A stretch of DNA of 64,000 nucleotides, from assembly GCF_027483985.1 (NCBI RefSeq), contig NZ_JAIXTJ010000017.1:1-64000 (forward strand). The letters run 5' to 3'. Within the stretch, counting starts at the first letter, position 1, and the number at the start of each line of letters is the position of its first letter. The notes under the pieces were generated by a model. That model saw only the letters and a list, made by a program, of their open reading frames with translations. It was not told the DNA's origin and did not search any database. Shown here piece after piece: positions 20,036 through 29,357 of this stretch. This DNA comes from Flavobacterium sp. (GTDB lineage: Bacteria; Bacteroidota; Bacteroidia; Flavobacteriales; Flavobacteriaceae). A program made the translations under genes and the position numbers.

Positions 20036-21805
20036 TTAAAAATCAAATTTATAATTAGCACCAATCAATCCTTGTACACCTTGCACAGGATAATTGATCC
20101 ATCTTTGGTAGTTTTGGTTCGCTAAGTTATTTCCTTTAAGAAAAAAGGTTAATCGATCACTGTATTTATATCCAACGTGTGCGTTTAAGTCGAAATAACT
20201 ATCTAATGTTGTTGTTTCTGTTCCATAAGTTGGTGGATAAACAGCTGTAAGTCCTTGAACAAATTTTAAATCTTTTCGTTCTCCAACAAAGAAAACACTG
20301 GTTCCAGCATACCATTTATCAGTGATATTGAAATCTAAATTTGCTCCTAATTGCAATGAAGGTAAATTCCAGGCTTCAGCTTGCGTATCGGTTGTGTAAC
20401 TGCTAAACGTTCCGTTAACTCCAAAAGATACATTTTTAGAGAAATCAGCTTTTAGTTCGCCATAAAAACTAACTGTTTTAACATCATCATAAACTACATC
20501 AAAGGAATTTCCAAAGGCATAACCATTTTTGTTAGCGTTAGAAAACGAGAATTGATTTCTAAGGAACATTGGTTTAGCACCTTCATTCATAATCGAACCG
20601 CGAATGTTGTATCCGATTGTATTAGCTAATTTTCCTTTTAATCCGACATAAATATCAAATTTTTGATCGGTTGGAGCGATTCCTAATGTTGGTGAAACAA
20701 AGAAATTTTGCTGTACAAAGTCTTGAAACGAATTTTGTTTTAAAGCACCTTCAGCACCAGCATAAGCTACCATTAAATCACCAACAACTTTATAAGACGC
20801 CGTTATATTTGGATAGATGAAAAATTTATTTTTCCCTGATTCTGTTGCCATACTGTAGAAAAATCCGGCACCAAAATTTACGGATAAATCTTCTCTATTT
20901 ATTTGGAAACTTGGTTTCACTCCAAAACTAGTATAACCATATTTTAATTCGGTTAATGCATTGTAATCTTTATCAAATTTTCCATTGATGTAATCTAGTA
21001 CAAAATCAACTTTTATCTTTTCATCCATAATATCCAATCCAAGTGACGGTTTTATTACCAAGCGATTTTCTCCAGATGAAAAAGCATCTGAAAAACGATT
21101 GAATTTTATTGTAGCTTCTTTTAAAACACTTTCTCCAAGTTGTAAGCGTCCGCCAAGCGAAATGTTTTGATAGGTTTGCTTAGAATCAATTCCGTTAATA
21201 AAAGCATCTCTATCAGCCGCCACTAGATTTTCAGAAAACAACGGATTCAAACCATACCAGTTATACATTTGACGTTGGTAACCTAAATCAGCATTCCAAG
21301 AAAGCGTTCTTGATCTACTACCATAAGTCAAATCTAAAGATGAATTCGAAAATTTATCATCTAAAACCAAATCTTTTATGCCACCTTGAGAAGAAAGATG
21401 ACGCAACATTGCACCGATATAATTGTTGTTTTCTAACGTTTGTGTAACAAACAATTCAGCATTGATATTTCCATAATTTCCTGCCGCTAGCGTTGCATAA
21501 TTATTATAAATTTTCTCTTGAGCAGCTTTATCAACTCCAGCAGCTTTTCCTTTTGACGGTGTGAAAGTTGAAGCTACAGGAAAAGAAAAAATATTGTATT
21601 GAATGTTCTCTTTTTTAGAAGTTTCATCGTCTTCTAAGCTAGGTGTTTCTTTTACTTTAAAAGCATCAGAAATTGTTGCAGTATAGGGTTTAACTACATT
21701 TACAACTTCAGTTCCGATGTTTTCATCTTTCTTTTGAGCCACCGTAAATTGAGTTCCTAAAAGAACGGTTACTATAGCTATTTTATATTGGAAATTGATC
21801 TTCAT
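20036..21805 (-). CDS. TonB-dependent-receptor-like outer-membrane barrel lacking a clear plug
   Basis: 589 aa. Signal peptide MKINFQYKIAIVTVLLGTQFTVAQ. Residues 25-110 form an unusual polar segment (VVNVVKPYTATISDAFKVKE). The rest is alternating amphipathic strands with many aromatic residues, ending in a receptor-like last strand region (SDRLTFFLKGNNLANQNYQRW...GANYKFDF) with a terminal Phe. This resembles the barrel of TonB-dependent receptors. The length is short and no TonB box or plug motif was found, so import of a ligand is uncertain. It starts 50 bases after a 1004-aa TPR gene on the same strand, so the two are probably one operon and partners. Confidence 0.7.
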   Translation of the reverse strand: MKINFQYKIAIVTVLLGTQFTVAQKKDENIGTEVVNVVKPYTATISDAFKVKETPSLEDDETSKKENIQYNIFSFPVASTFTPSKGKAAGVDKAAQEKIYNNYATLAAGNYGNINAELFVTQTLENNNYIGAMLRHLSSQGGIKDLVLDDKFSNSSLDLTYGSRSRTLSWNADLGYQRQMYNWYGLNPLFSENLVAADRDAFINGIDSKQTYQNISLGGRLQLGESVLKEATIKFNRFSDAFSSGENRLVIKPSLGLDIMDEKIKVDFVLDYINGKFDKDYNALTELKYGYTSFGVKPSFQINREDLSVNFGAGFFYSMATESGKNKFFIYPNITASYKVVGDLMVAYAGAEGALKQNSFQDFVQQNFFVSPTLGIAPTDQKFDIYVGLKGKLANTIGYNIRGSIMNEGAKPMFLRNQFSFSNANKNGYAFGNSFDVVYDDVKTVSFYGELKADFSKNVSFGVNGTFSSYTTDTQAEAWNLPSLQLGANLDFNITDKWYAGTSVFFVGERKDLKFVQGLTAVYPPTYGTETTTLDSYFDLNAHVGYKYSDRLTFFLKGNNLANQNYQRWINYPVQGVQGLIGANYKFDF

Positions 21806-21855
21806 TTTTTTTATTTTTAGGTATTCCGACTGACTAAATAGGATATTAATTGGCT

Positions 21856-24800
21856 TTATTTTACTATAGATGAATTGGTTTTACTTTCCTCATTTTTAAT
21901 AGTATTCAATTCGGTTTTGGCTTCTTCCACTACATCAGCAAAGTCGGTGAAATTCTCGATTACACCATCTAAAATAGCGGTTGCTTGAAAACTATCTTTT
22001 AATCCGAAATAATTTTTTGCCATAACAATCAATCCTTTGGCAGCAAAGTATTTGTAGCCTGAATAATCTTTGGCAATTTTTTGAACCACCTTATTTGATT
22101 CTGCAAATTTTAAATCCTTGTTTTTAAAGTAGGCGTCATAATAAAGCGCTTCGGCAGCCAATTCACCTTTAGCAATTTTCAATAAATTAGCATAGGCGAT
22201 TCTTGCTTTAGCTTCGTCATTGGCTTTTATTGCTGAACGTGCTACAATAATTTGAGCATCACTTTTTACTTTATTATCGGTTTTTGGATTTGCCAAAACT
22301 TTATCTGCATAAACTACTGAATTAGGATAATCTTTTTGAGAGTAATAAGCTCGCATTAAATTAGCTTGAGCAAAAGTCACATTTTGAGGAAAATCAGCTT
22401 CGGTTTCTAATCTTTTTAAAACTGGAATAGCTTTGCCAAAATCATCCTTTTTCAAATGAATTTCACATAAACGAGCCAACGATTGTTCTGTAAATTCATT
22501 TTTAGATTGCGCAATTACATAGTCGTAGTTGGCTACAGAATTAGCTTCTAAACCATCAGCATAATAAGATTGTGCTAAATAAAAATTAGCTTTTAGTGCG
22601 TGAATTCCTTTTGGAAATTTCGCAACATAACTACTCAAAGTTGCAATGGCTTGTTTAGTATTGTTTTGTAAATATTGCTTTTCAGCAGCTTCATAAGTAT
22701 CATTATCCAATTCAGCATCAGAAACTTCAACAAAATCTAAAGTTCTTACCCAAGTAGCATACTCATCTACTTTACCATTTTCAACATAAATCAATCTTGC
22801 TGTTGAAACGGCTTCTAATGCTTCAGGAGTTCTTGGATAATCGGCTGCTACTATTTTGAATTTAGCAATAGCTTGATCGTCTTTATTGGTGTTGTAATAA
22901 ATTAATCCTTGACGTAAAACTGCTTTTGATGAATAAGTTCCGTTTTTGAATTCAGACAATAATTGGTCGTACGTTTTAAGTCCTAAATCAGATTTATTAT
23001 CGGTAACATAAGTATTTCCGAGTTCAAATAAAGCATCGTCGCGGTATTGAGATATTTTAAATGTTTGAATAAACTTATTGAAGTCTTCAATTTTCTTATC
23101 ATTTTTACTTACAAATCCGTAAGAAATAGCTTTTTGAAAGGCAGCATAATCGGCATCAACACTTTTCAACTCGATAGCTTTATTGTAAGCATCCATTGCT
23201 GGCCAATATTTTGAAGTCACAAACCTACAATCTCCTAATCGTAAGTAAGAATCGTTCAAACGAATTTTATCTTCTTTCACCGCATCAATTTGTGCCTGAA
23301 AATAATTACCAGCTTGATCATATTCTTTTTGTTTAAAATAACAATAAGCGATATTGTAATTTAAATTCTTAAATTCAGGTGTGTTTTTTGCTTCACTCAT
23401 TCCTTCAAATTGTTTGAAAGTTAAAAGCGCTTCATTAAAATTATCTAAAGTAAATTCTGTTTCGGCTTTCCAAAATGTTGCTCTGGCAGAAAATCTTGCC
23501 TCTTTTTGTTCTTTTAATGATTTTAGAAACATTTTTTGAGCTTCTTGATAATCACCATCTGTATAAAATTCTAAACCTCGATAAAAGGTAACTTTTTGAT
23601 AAGCTAATCTATTTTCGGGACTTTTATTTTTTTCTAGTAAAACTAAAGCTTGCTTATAATTTTTAGAAGTAATATACGAGTTAATCAACAAATTTTCAAT
23701 TTCATTTTTGCTTGGTGACGTTGGATATTTGCTCAAAAAAGAAGACAAAACATCAGGAACCGATTGATAAGAGTTTCCGATTTCGTAGCTTAGTTTTGCG
23801 TAATTTAAATTAGCATCTTCTTGAATTTTTTTATCAAAATCCATTTCGGTTGCGGTCTTAAAAGCGTTTAAAGCTTGTTGTTTTTTGTCGGTTTTTAAAT
23901 AACTTTCACCAAGATGATAGTAAGCATTTTGAGCAACAAAATCATTTCCATCAATTATTTTATTGAATTGTGAAATGGCGTTTTCATAATCTTTTTGTTG
24001 GTAATAAGTATAACCTAATTGGTAGAAATCTGTGTTATTCCATTTCCCTTTTTTACCTTTATATTCTTTTAAATAAGGCAAAGCTTCGTCGAATTTCTTC
24101 AAATTAAAGTAACTTTCACCAATAATTTTATTCAATTCAGATTTTTCTACTGCCGATGATTTTGCCATTGCAGCTTTTCCTAAATCAATGGCTTTTTGGA
24201 AATTTCCAAGTTTAAAATTCATATCAGCTTGGAAATAAGACATTTTATCTTTGTACTTATCAATATCCGAAATTTGCTCGAACTGCTTGTTCGCTTCAAC
24301 ATAGTTATCATCTTCATAATCCATAAATCCTAAATAATACTTGGCTTGAGAACCAAATTCTTTAGAGTTTTGAACTTTATTGAAATAAACTTTTGCTTCT
24401 TTTTTATTTTTAGCACTAAAAAAAGCGTAACCTTTTTGAAAATTATAACGCTCCAACTCTTCATAAGTCAAAGCACTTTCGTCAACTTTATTGAAATATT
24501 CTAGCGCTTGTGGATAATTTCCGTTTTCAAAATAAAATGTTGCTACACCAATAAAAGCCTGATTTTGTTTTGTACTAGTTGGATAATTAGCAACAAAATC
24601 TTCCATTAATTTATCAGCACCTGATTGATTCAATCGAATCGCACAATTGGCAATGTAGTAGGCACAATCAGCTTGAACTTCTTGCTCCTTGTTGTTTTGC
24701 TGCACTTTTTCAAACAAAATTTGAGCCGCTAAATATTGCTTATCGTTGTATAAATCGGTAGCTCTATCAAATTCTGAGAGTTGGTTGGTGTAAATAGCAG

Positions 24801-24870
24801 TTTGCTGAGCCGAAATTGTAGCTCCAGAAACCAATACATTTAAAAATAAAAAAGCTGTTATTTTACGCAT
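21856..24870 (-). CDS. Large periplasmic TPR protein
   Basis: 1004 aa from the ATG at 24870, which gives a clean signal peptide MRKITAFLFLNVLVSGATIS. An upstream in-frame ATG at 24894 overlaps the predicted -7 element and is unlikely. The mature protein is almost all tetratricopeptide repeats, with many copies of the A.y.lG.sy...k.y..A...F pattern (AYYHLGESYLKTDKKQQALN, YPTSTKQNQAFIGVATFYFE). It resembles YbgF/BamD-type periplasmic scaffolds but is far longer. No catalytic motif was seen. With the following barrel protein it probably forms an envelope complex, which is inference from operon structure. Confidence 0.8.
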   Translation of the reverse strand: MRKITAFLFLNVLVSGATISAQQTAIYTNQLSEFDRATDLYNDKQYLAAQILFEKVQQNNKEQEVQADCAYYIANCAIRLNQSGADKLMEDFVANYPTSTKQNQAFIGVATFYFENGNYPQALEYFNKVDESALTYEELERYNFQKGYAFFSAKNKKEAKVYFNKVQNSKEFGSQAKYYLGFMDYEDDNYVEANKQFEQISDIDKYKDKMSYFQADMNFKLGNFQKAIDLGKAAMAKSSAVEKSELNKIIGESYFNLKKFDEALPYLKEYKGKKGKWNNTDFYQLGYTYYQQKDYENAISQFNKIIDGNDFVAQNAYYHLGESYLKTDKKQQALNAFKTATEMDFDKKIQEDANLNYAKLSYEIGNSYQSVPDVLSSFLSKYPTSPSKNEIENLLINSYITSKNYKQALVLLEKNKSPENRLAYQKVTFYRGLEFYTDGDYQEAQKMFLKSLKEQKEARFSARATFWKAETEFTLDNFNEALLTFKQFEGMSEAKNTPEFKNLNYNIAYCYFKQKEYDQAGNYFQAQIDAVKEDKIRLNDSYLRLGDCRFVTSKYWPAMDAYNKAIELKSVDADYAAFQKAISYGFVSKNDKKIEDFNKFIQTFKISQYRDDALFELGNTYVTDNKSDLGLKTYDQLLSEFKNGTYSSKAVLRQGLIYYNTNKDDQAIAKFKIVAADYPRTPEALEAVSTARLIYVENGKVDEYATWVRTLDFVEVSDAELDNDTYEAAEKQYLQNNTKQAIATLSSYVAKFPKGIHALKANFYLAQSYYADGLEANSVANYDYVIAQSKNEFTEQSLARLCEIHLKKDDFGKAIPVLKRLETEADFPQNVTFAQANLMRAYYSQKDYPNSVVYADKVLANPKTDNKVKSDAQIIVARSAIKANDEAKARIAYANLLKIAKGELAAEALYYDAYFKNKDLKFAESNKVVQKIAKDYSGYKYFAAKGLIVMAKNYFGLKDSFQATAILDGVIENFTDFADVVEEAKTELNTIKNEESKTNSSIVK

Positions 24871-24895
24871 TTCATATATTTTTTTTATAATCATT

Positions 24896-24903
24896 CAAAA
24901 TTA
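24896..24903 (-). promoter_or_regulatory. -7 element before the TPR-barrel operon
   Basis: On the minus strand TAATTTTG fits TAnnTTTG. No TTG was found at the expected spacing. It overlaps the alternative upstream ATG and supports translation starting at 24870. Confidence 0.4.
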
Positions 24904-24970
24904 TCATTCTACTAGGTATAACGAGAGATTGTTTTGTTTTATTATAAACATTTTTCTTAACAATCTAATT

Positions 24971-25124
24971 TTAGATATTAGATTTTAGATATTAGATTTT
25001 AGATATTAGATTTTAGATATTAGATTTTAGATATTAGATTTTAGATATTAGATTTTAGATATCAGATTTTAGATATCAGATTTTAAATTTTAGATATCTG
25101 ACTTTAAAATTTAGATATCTGACT
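24971..25124. repeat. Heptanucleotide array of 22 phased units
   Basis: Every seventh base from 24971 to 25124 starts a unit of the type TTAGATA, TTAGATT, TCAGATT, TTAAATT, TCTGACT or TTAAAAT. Most alternate TTAGATA-TTAGATT, giving a 14-base super-period. The first 13 units are near perfect and the tail is degenerate. It lies between the TPR operon and ftsE. Confidence 0.9.
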
Positions 25125-25381
25125 TTATAAATAAAATAATGTTAGGCAATTTGGATTTTTTTTTAAAACCACTAAACAGATTTTTATTATAATTCGAAAA
25201 AGTCGTTTACCTGACTTGATTATCTATTTCTATGGTAATCAAAAATTGGACAATTCCAATCTTTTCGGATGCTTTTAAGGCTTTCATTGTCCTATTTCAG
25301 AAAATTACATTATTCTAACTATTACGGCACAATATAAGTCAACAAGTTAAGTTTCTAATTTTAGCATTCTAAAATTTATAT
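25125..25381. other. Spacer between inverted heptad arrays
   Basis: About 257 bases lie between the large array and its opposite-strand copy. It contains an inverted repeat, ATTGGA-caat-TCCAAT (25245-25260), and a minus-strand ORF of about 26 codons near 25180-25280. No recognisable gene was found. The flanking arrays could bring this segment into a loop. Confidence 0.4.
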
Positions 25382-25409
25382 ATCTAAAATCTAATATCTA
25401 ATATCGAAA
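25382..25409. repeat. Short heptad array in opposite orientation
   Basis: Four phased units, ATCTAAA, ATCTAAT, ATCTAAT and ATCGAAA, are the reverse complement type of the array at 24971-25124. They end about 35 bases before the ftsE start, beside a near-consensus -7 TACTTTTA at 25416-25423. Confidence 0.85.
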
Positions 25410-25443
25410 ATTTATTACTTTTACCTCCTAAACAAAATTTCCT

Positions 25444-26127
25444 ATGTCACAACCTGTATTATCTTTAAAAGACGTTACTATATACCAAGAAAATAAAGTT
25501 ATTTTATCGCAAGTAAATCTTGAAGTAAATCACGGTGAATTTCTTTATATTATCGGAAAAACTGGTACAGGAAAAAGTAGTTTTATGAAAACGCTTTATG
25601 GCGATTTGCCTTTAACAGAAGGTGAAGGACATATTGTTGAATATGATTTAGCAACATTACAAGAAAAAGATATTCCTTATTTGAGAAGAAAAATAGGAAT
25701 CGTATTTCAGGATTTTAAATTGCTTCCAGATAGAAATGTGAACGACAATATGTTGTTTGTGTTGAAGGCAACTGGTTGGGTTGATGCAACCGAAATGCAA
25801 AATAAAATTGATGAAGTTCTTGATAAAGTTGGTATGAAAGGATTTGCGAATAAAATGCCACACCAACTCTCAGGTGGCGAACAACAACGTGTTGCAATTG
25901 CAAGAGCTTTACTAAATGACCCTGAATTAATTCTTGCAGATGAACCAACAGGAAACCTTGATCCACAAACAAGTGCTGAAGTTCTGGAAGTTCTAAAAAA
26001 CATCAATGCCAATGGAAAAACTATTATTATGGCAACGCACGATTATGCTTTGTTAATGAAGTTTCCATCAAAAACACTAAAATGTGAAGACGGTGCTATA
26101 TTTGAGGTTGTGCAAAGAACGGTTTAG
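25444..26127 (+). CDS. ftsE: Cell-division ABC transporter ATPase FtsE
   Basis: ATPase of the FtsEX complex, which links the divisome to peptidoglycan hydrolases at the inner membrane. 227 aa, the normal FtsE length. Walker A is GKTGTGKSS (38-46), the Q-loop VFQDFKLLPDRNV, the ABC signature LSGGE (142-146), Walker B ELILADEP (161-168) and the H-loop MATHDYALLMKFP. The RNVxDN stretch after the Q-loop is characteristic of FtsE/LolD-type proteins. FtsX is not adjacent, as is common in Bacteroidota. The 3' end overlaps the convergent membrane protein gene by 32 bases. Confidence 0.9.
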   Translation: MSQPVLSLKDVTIYQENKVILSQVNLEVNHGEFLYIIGKTGTGKSSFMKTLYGDLPLTEGEGHIVEYDLATLQEKDIPYLRRKIGIVFQDFKLLPDRNVNDNMLFVLKATGWVDATEMQNKIDEVLDKVGMKGFANKMPHQLSGGEQQRVAIARALLNDPELILADEPTGNLDPQTSAEVLEVLKNINANGKTIIMATHDYALLMKFPSKTLKCEDGAIFEVVQRTV

Positions 26128-27337
26128 GTAAATTAATCTTTTGAAGTAGCAGAACGAGTACCATTGGATAAAAAGCAATGTGAAATCGATCGCACTGGAA
26201 ACAAGAAATTCCAGAAACAAAAATTATATAAAGCACACTCAAAGAACAGAATAGCTGAACAGCATTACTTGTTTTATAATTTTTGAAAGTTATCAACGAA
26301 AATGATAATCCAAGCACTGTAAATAAATTATTTTGAACTTTGGAAATTGCTTTAAATAAAAATCTACAACTTTCAAAGTAGCTCGTTTTTGACTTGTTTT
26401 TACATTCACTAACAATGTAATTCCCTTTACTAGCATTGGAGTATAAACAAAATACATAAGCTTTTAATAAATTAAGCTTATTGTTCCTGAACTGTTCTTT
26501 AAAATCTTCATTGGCAAGTATTTTTATTTGATGACTTGACAAACCTTCTAAAGTTTTGGCTCGTTGGTTTTCACCAGGTATAAATTCGATATCTTTTCTA
26601 TAACAATCTGCTTTTGCACCAACATAGTTGTAATAAGTAACAGCACCTATATAGCTAATTGTGTAGTCGCCAAAATTCTTTTTTAAAGATAATATCTGAA
26701 AAAAAATTAATACCCAACTGAAAGCTAACACAATCGAAAATTTTGAAAACAAGATATACTTTACTTTTTTGATATAAAAAAAGAACAATAAAATTCCTAT
26801 TCCTAAAGCAACTGGCTTGATAAGTGCACAAAAAAACAATACTGATAAAGATAAAACAACATAATCAACTTTTTGGCTTTTATAATATTTGGTAATAAAA
26901 AAGACCGCTAGCAACAGCAAAAATGAAAATATAGTTTCTGGTAAAAATTGAAAAGCATAAGCCAAATTACCGATGCAAAAAATAAATAGCAACGACCAAG
27001 TAAAAGCATTTTTTCGATTGATAATCGCTTCAACTATTTTAAAAAATAATATAATTGATGAAAACCAGACGCTAAAATTAATCAAAAACGACCATTGCAA
27101 TACCATTGCAGTATAACCACCAAACAAATAAGGAAATCCAAAAATTGCCGCGATTAACAGCGGTCTCGTTGGACTTACTTGGCCATTATGATACAACATT
27201 TTGGCGGCTTCTAAATACGTGACATCATCACCCAAATAATTAAAATGAGGCACTAATTGAAGTGTGAAAGAAAAAATCAACACCCAAAACACTGCAATTA
27301 AAAACAACAAATATTCGTATTTTATTTTTGAAATCAT
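26096..27337 (-). CDS. GT-C-like multi-pass membrane protein (paralogue 1)
   Basis: 413 aa with about ten membrane segments and a soluble C-terminal portion. The first external loop has an acidic pair (YLGDDVTYLEAAKMLYHNGQ) and then TRPLLIAAIFG. Acidic residues in the first loop and this topology are typical of GT-C glycosyltransferases that use polyprenyl-phosphate sugars (PMT/ArnT-like). The block FGDYTISYIGAVTYYNYVGA recurs in the next gene, showing the two are tandem paralogues. Its start overlaps the upstream gene's stop by 4 bases (ATGA) and its end overlaps ftsE. Sugar and acceptor are unknown. Confidence 0.7.
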   Translation of the reverse strand: MISKIKYEYLLFLIAVFWVLIFSFTLQLVPHFNYLGDDVTYLEAAKMLYHNGQVSPTRPLLIAAIFGFPYLFGGYTAMVLQWSFLINFSVWFSSIILFFKIVEAIINRKNAFTWSLLFIFCIGNLAYAFQFLPETIFSFLLLLAVFFITKYYKSQKVDYVVLSLSVLFFCALIKPVALGIGILLFFFYIKKVKYILFSKFSIVLAFSWVLIFFQILSLKKNFGDYTISYIGAVTYYNYVGAKADCYRKDIEFIPGENQRAKTLEGLSSHQIKILANEDFKEQFRNNKLNLLKAYVFCLYSNASKGNYIVSECKNKSKTSYFESCRFLFKAISKVQNNLFTVLGLSFSLITFKNYKTSNAVQLFCSLSVLYIIFVSGISCFQCDRFHIAFYPMVLVLLLQKINLPKPFFAQPQI

Positions 27338-28590
27338 TTAGCTGATAGTTTGGTTGCCGTAAATAGGATGTTACGATGTTTTACTGAATAAAATATAAGT
27401 AATACAACAAAAGGATAAAACAATACGTGGAAACGATCACCTTGAGTGCTGGAAATTCCTGAAATCAAAAAAACATAAAAAAAGTAGGCACAAAAGAACA
27501 AGATAATCTTTGGTACTTTCTTATGCAATACTACCAATAGTACCGAAAAAATAAGACCAAACAACGTGAGTAATTTGTTTTGCCATTCCGAAAGTTCTTT
27601 AGCAATATTTACTATTAAATTAAATCCTATAGATTGGTTTTTATTTTCTAAAATCAATAAATTGGAAGAACCTGTTTTGGTATTTTCTTCAATATCATCA
27701 ATATAGGCTGCTACTAAATTTTTAGTGTTAAATTGAATTTGTGATAAAAAATCTCGAGTGGCCACTTTCTTTTGATTGGTAAAATCTAAACTAAAAATAT
27801 AAGTTGCTCTAGAATTAGTAGATTGATTGAGCACTTTATTTTCCTTAAAACAAACGGCTTTACTTCCGAGATAATTGTAATAAGTGACATCGCCAATATA
27901 ACTAAAAGTGTAATCACCAAACTTAGCTTTCATTGCAATCATTTGAAAAACAAGTAGAAAAACGACTAGAATAATTAAAATAAAACTCTTTGCTAAAAGT
28001 GATTTTAGCAACTCTTTATAGAAAAATAGCAAAATTAGAACTACAAAAAAGATAATTCCAGGACGAATTAATATTGAAAACAAAAAAATAAAAACAGCAA
28101 GATGAAGATATCGAATTGTATAGGTTTTAAAATATTTAGTTAAATAATAAAATGCAAGTACCATCAAAAAAAGAAAAGGTAGTTCCGACAACATAAGGGT
28201 TATGTTAATAGAAATTCCTATAAAACTGATAAATAAACAACTTATATAAAAGGAAGTTTTTCTTGAAAAAAAAAGTAATAATTGTTTAAAAAACAATTGA
28301 ACCATTAGAACATACAGAACAACGTTTGTCAGAAGCAATAAAGCTGAAAATATTGAATGATTATCTTTAAAAAATACTGGTAACGCATAAAAAAAAGAAA
28401 GTCCGATTGGTCTATATTCGTGAACTGCAAATTCAGTAATAAATAATTTTACAGAATTAACATAACTATCACAATCTGGACAATAAAATGATTGCTTAAG
28501 TAACTGTAAACTAAAAACTAAGGTAAGTAGAAAAGCTACAGAACTAAAAAGTAAAAGTAACTCAAAACTTATTTTTTTATTTACAGCCAT
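27334..28590 (-). CDS. GT-C-like multi-pass membrane protein (paralogue 2)
   Basis: 418 aa with about ten hydrophobic segments. The first loop contains CPDCDSYVNSVKLF and VHEYRPIGLSFFYAL, placed like the acidic loop of GT-C enzymes. The block FGDYTFSYIGDVTYYNYLGS is shared with its neighbour. It is the first gene of a two-gene minus-strand operon. It is divergent from the GT2 gene at 28638 with only 47 bases between them. That GT2 could supply the polyprenyl-phosphate sugar donor, which is inference from context. Confidence 0.7.
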   Translation of the reverse strand: MAVNKKISFELLLLFSSVAFLLTLVFSLQLLKQSFYCPDCDSYVNSVKLFITEFAVHEYRPIGLSFFYALPVFFKDNHSIFSALLLLTNVVLYVLMVQLFFKQLLLFFSRKTSFYISCLFISFIGISINITLMLSELPFLFLMVLAFYYLTKYFKTYTIRYLHLAVFIFLFSILIRPGIIFFVVLILLFFYKELLKSLLAKSFILIILVVFLLVFQMIAMKAKFGDYTFSYIGDVTYYNYLGSKAVCFKENKVLNQSTNSRATYIFSLDFTNQKKVATRDFLSQIQFNTKNLVAAYIDDIEENTKTGSSNLLILENKNQSIGFNLIVNIAKELSEWQNKLLTLFGLIFSVLLVVLHKKVPKIILFFCAYFFYVFLISGISSTQGDRFHVLFYPFVVLLIFYSVKHRNILFTATKLSAK

Positions 28591-28637
28591 AGGATTTAGA
28601 TAAAATATTTACATATTTTTACAAAAATATATATTTA

Positions 28638-29357
28638 ATGAGAGAATTAACAATTATAATTCCAGTATTTAATGAAGAAAAAACGATACATTTATTGCTA
28701 GACAAAGTAAAAAATGTTGCTTTAAACGGAAACTTACAAAAACAAATTATAATTATTGATGATTGCTCGACCGATAATACTAAATCGGTGATTAATGACT
28801 ATATTAAGACTAATGTTGAATTTAACATTCAATTATTTTCTCACGATAAAAACAAAGGAAAAGGCGCGGCAATTCATACAGGAATCTCAAAGGCAACTGG
28901 CGATTTTACCATAATTCAAGATGCCGATTTAGAATACAATCCTGAGGAATATAACATTTTATTGCAACCTGTTTTAGATGGTTTTGCTGATGTTGTTTAT
29001 GGTTCGCGATTTATGGGTGGAAATGCGCATCGAGTATTGTTTTTTTGGCACACCATCGGAAATAAATTTTTGACATTCTTATCCAATATGTTTTCTAATT
29101 TGAACTTAACCGATATGGAAACTTGCTATAAATTATTCAATACCAAAATATTGCAATCAATCGTTTTAACTGAAAAAAGATTTGGTTTTGAACCCGAAAT
29201 CACTGCCAAAATCAGCAGAGTAAAAAAAATCAGAATTTATGAAGTAGGAATTTCATATTATGGAAGAACTTATGAAGAAGGAAAAAAAATAAACTGGAAA
29301 GATGGTTTTAGAGCTATTTATTGTATCCTTAAATATGGACTTTTACGTTTAAAATAA
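28638..29357 (+). CDS. Glycosyltransferase family 2, polyprenyl-phosphate sugar synthase-like
   Basis: 239 aa. The GT-A fold begins MRELTIIIPVFNEE, with IIIDDCSTDNT for nucleotide binding, the catalytic DxD region QDADLEYNPEEY, and the DPM1-like signature GSRFMGGNAHRV followed by LTDMETCYKLF. There is no long C-terminal membrane part. This matches soluble dolichol-phosphate-mannose-synthase-type enzymes that make undecaprenyl-phosphate hexose. It leads a plus-strand run of three glycosyltransferases with no gap to the next gene. Confidence 0.85.
   Translation: MRELTIIIPVFNEEKTIHLLLDKVKNVALNGNLQKQIIIIDDCSTDNTKSVINDYIKTNVEFNIQLFSHDKNKGKGAAIHTGISKATGDFTIIQDADLEYNPEEYNILLQPVLDGFADVVYGSRFMGGNAHRVLFFWHTIGNKFLTFLSNMFSNLNLTDMETCYKLFNTKILQSIVLTEKRFGFEPEITAKISRVKKIRIYEVGISYYGRTYEEGKKINWKDGFRAIYCILKYGLLRLK

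Noticed and set aside
24871..24894. Upstream ATG of the TPR gene
   Set aside because: It overlaps the predicted -7 element and would precede the signal peptide with charged residues.
24971..25124. CRISPR-like array
   Set aside because: Units are 7 or 14 bases without spacers, and no cas genes are present.
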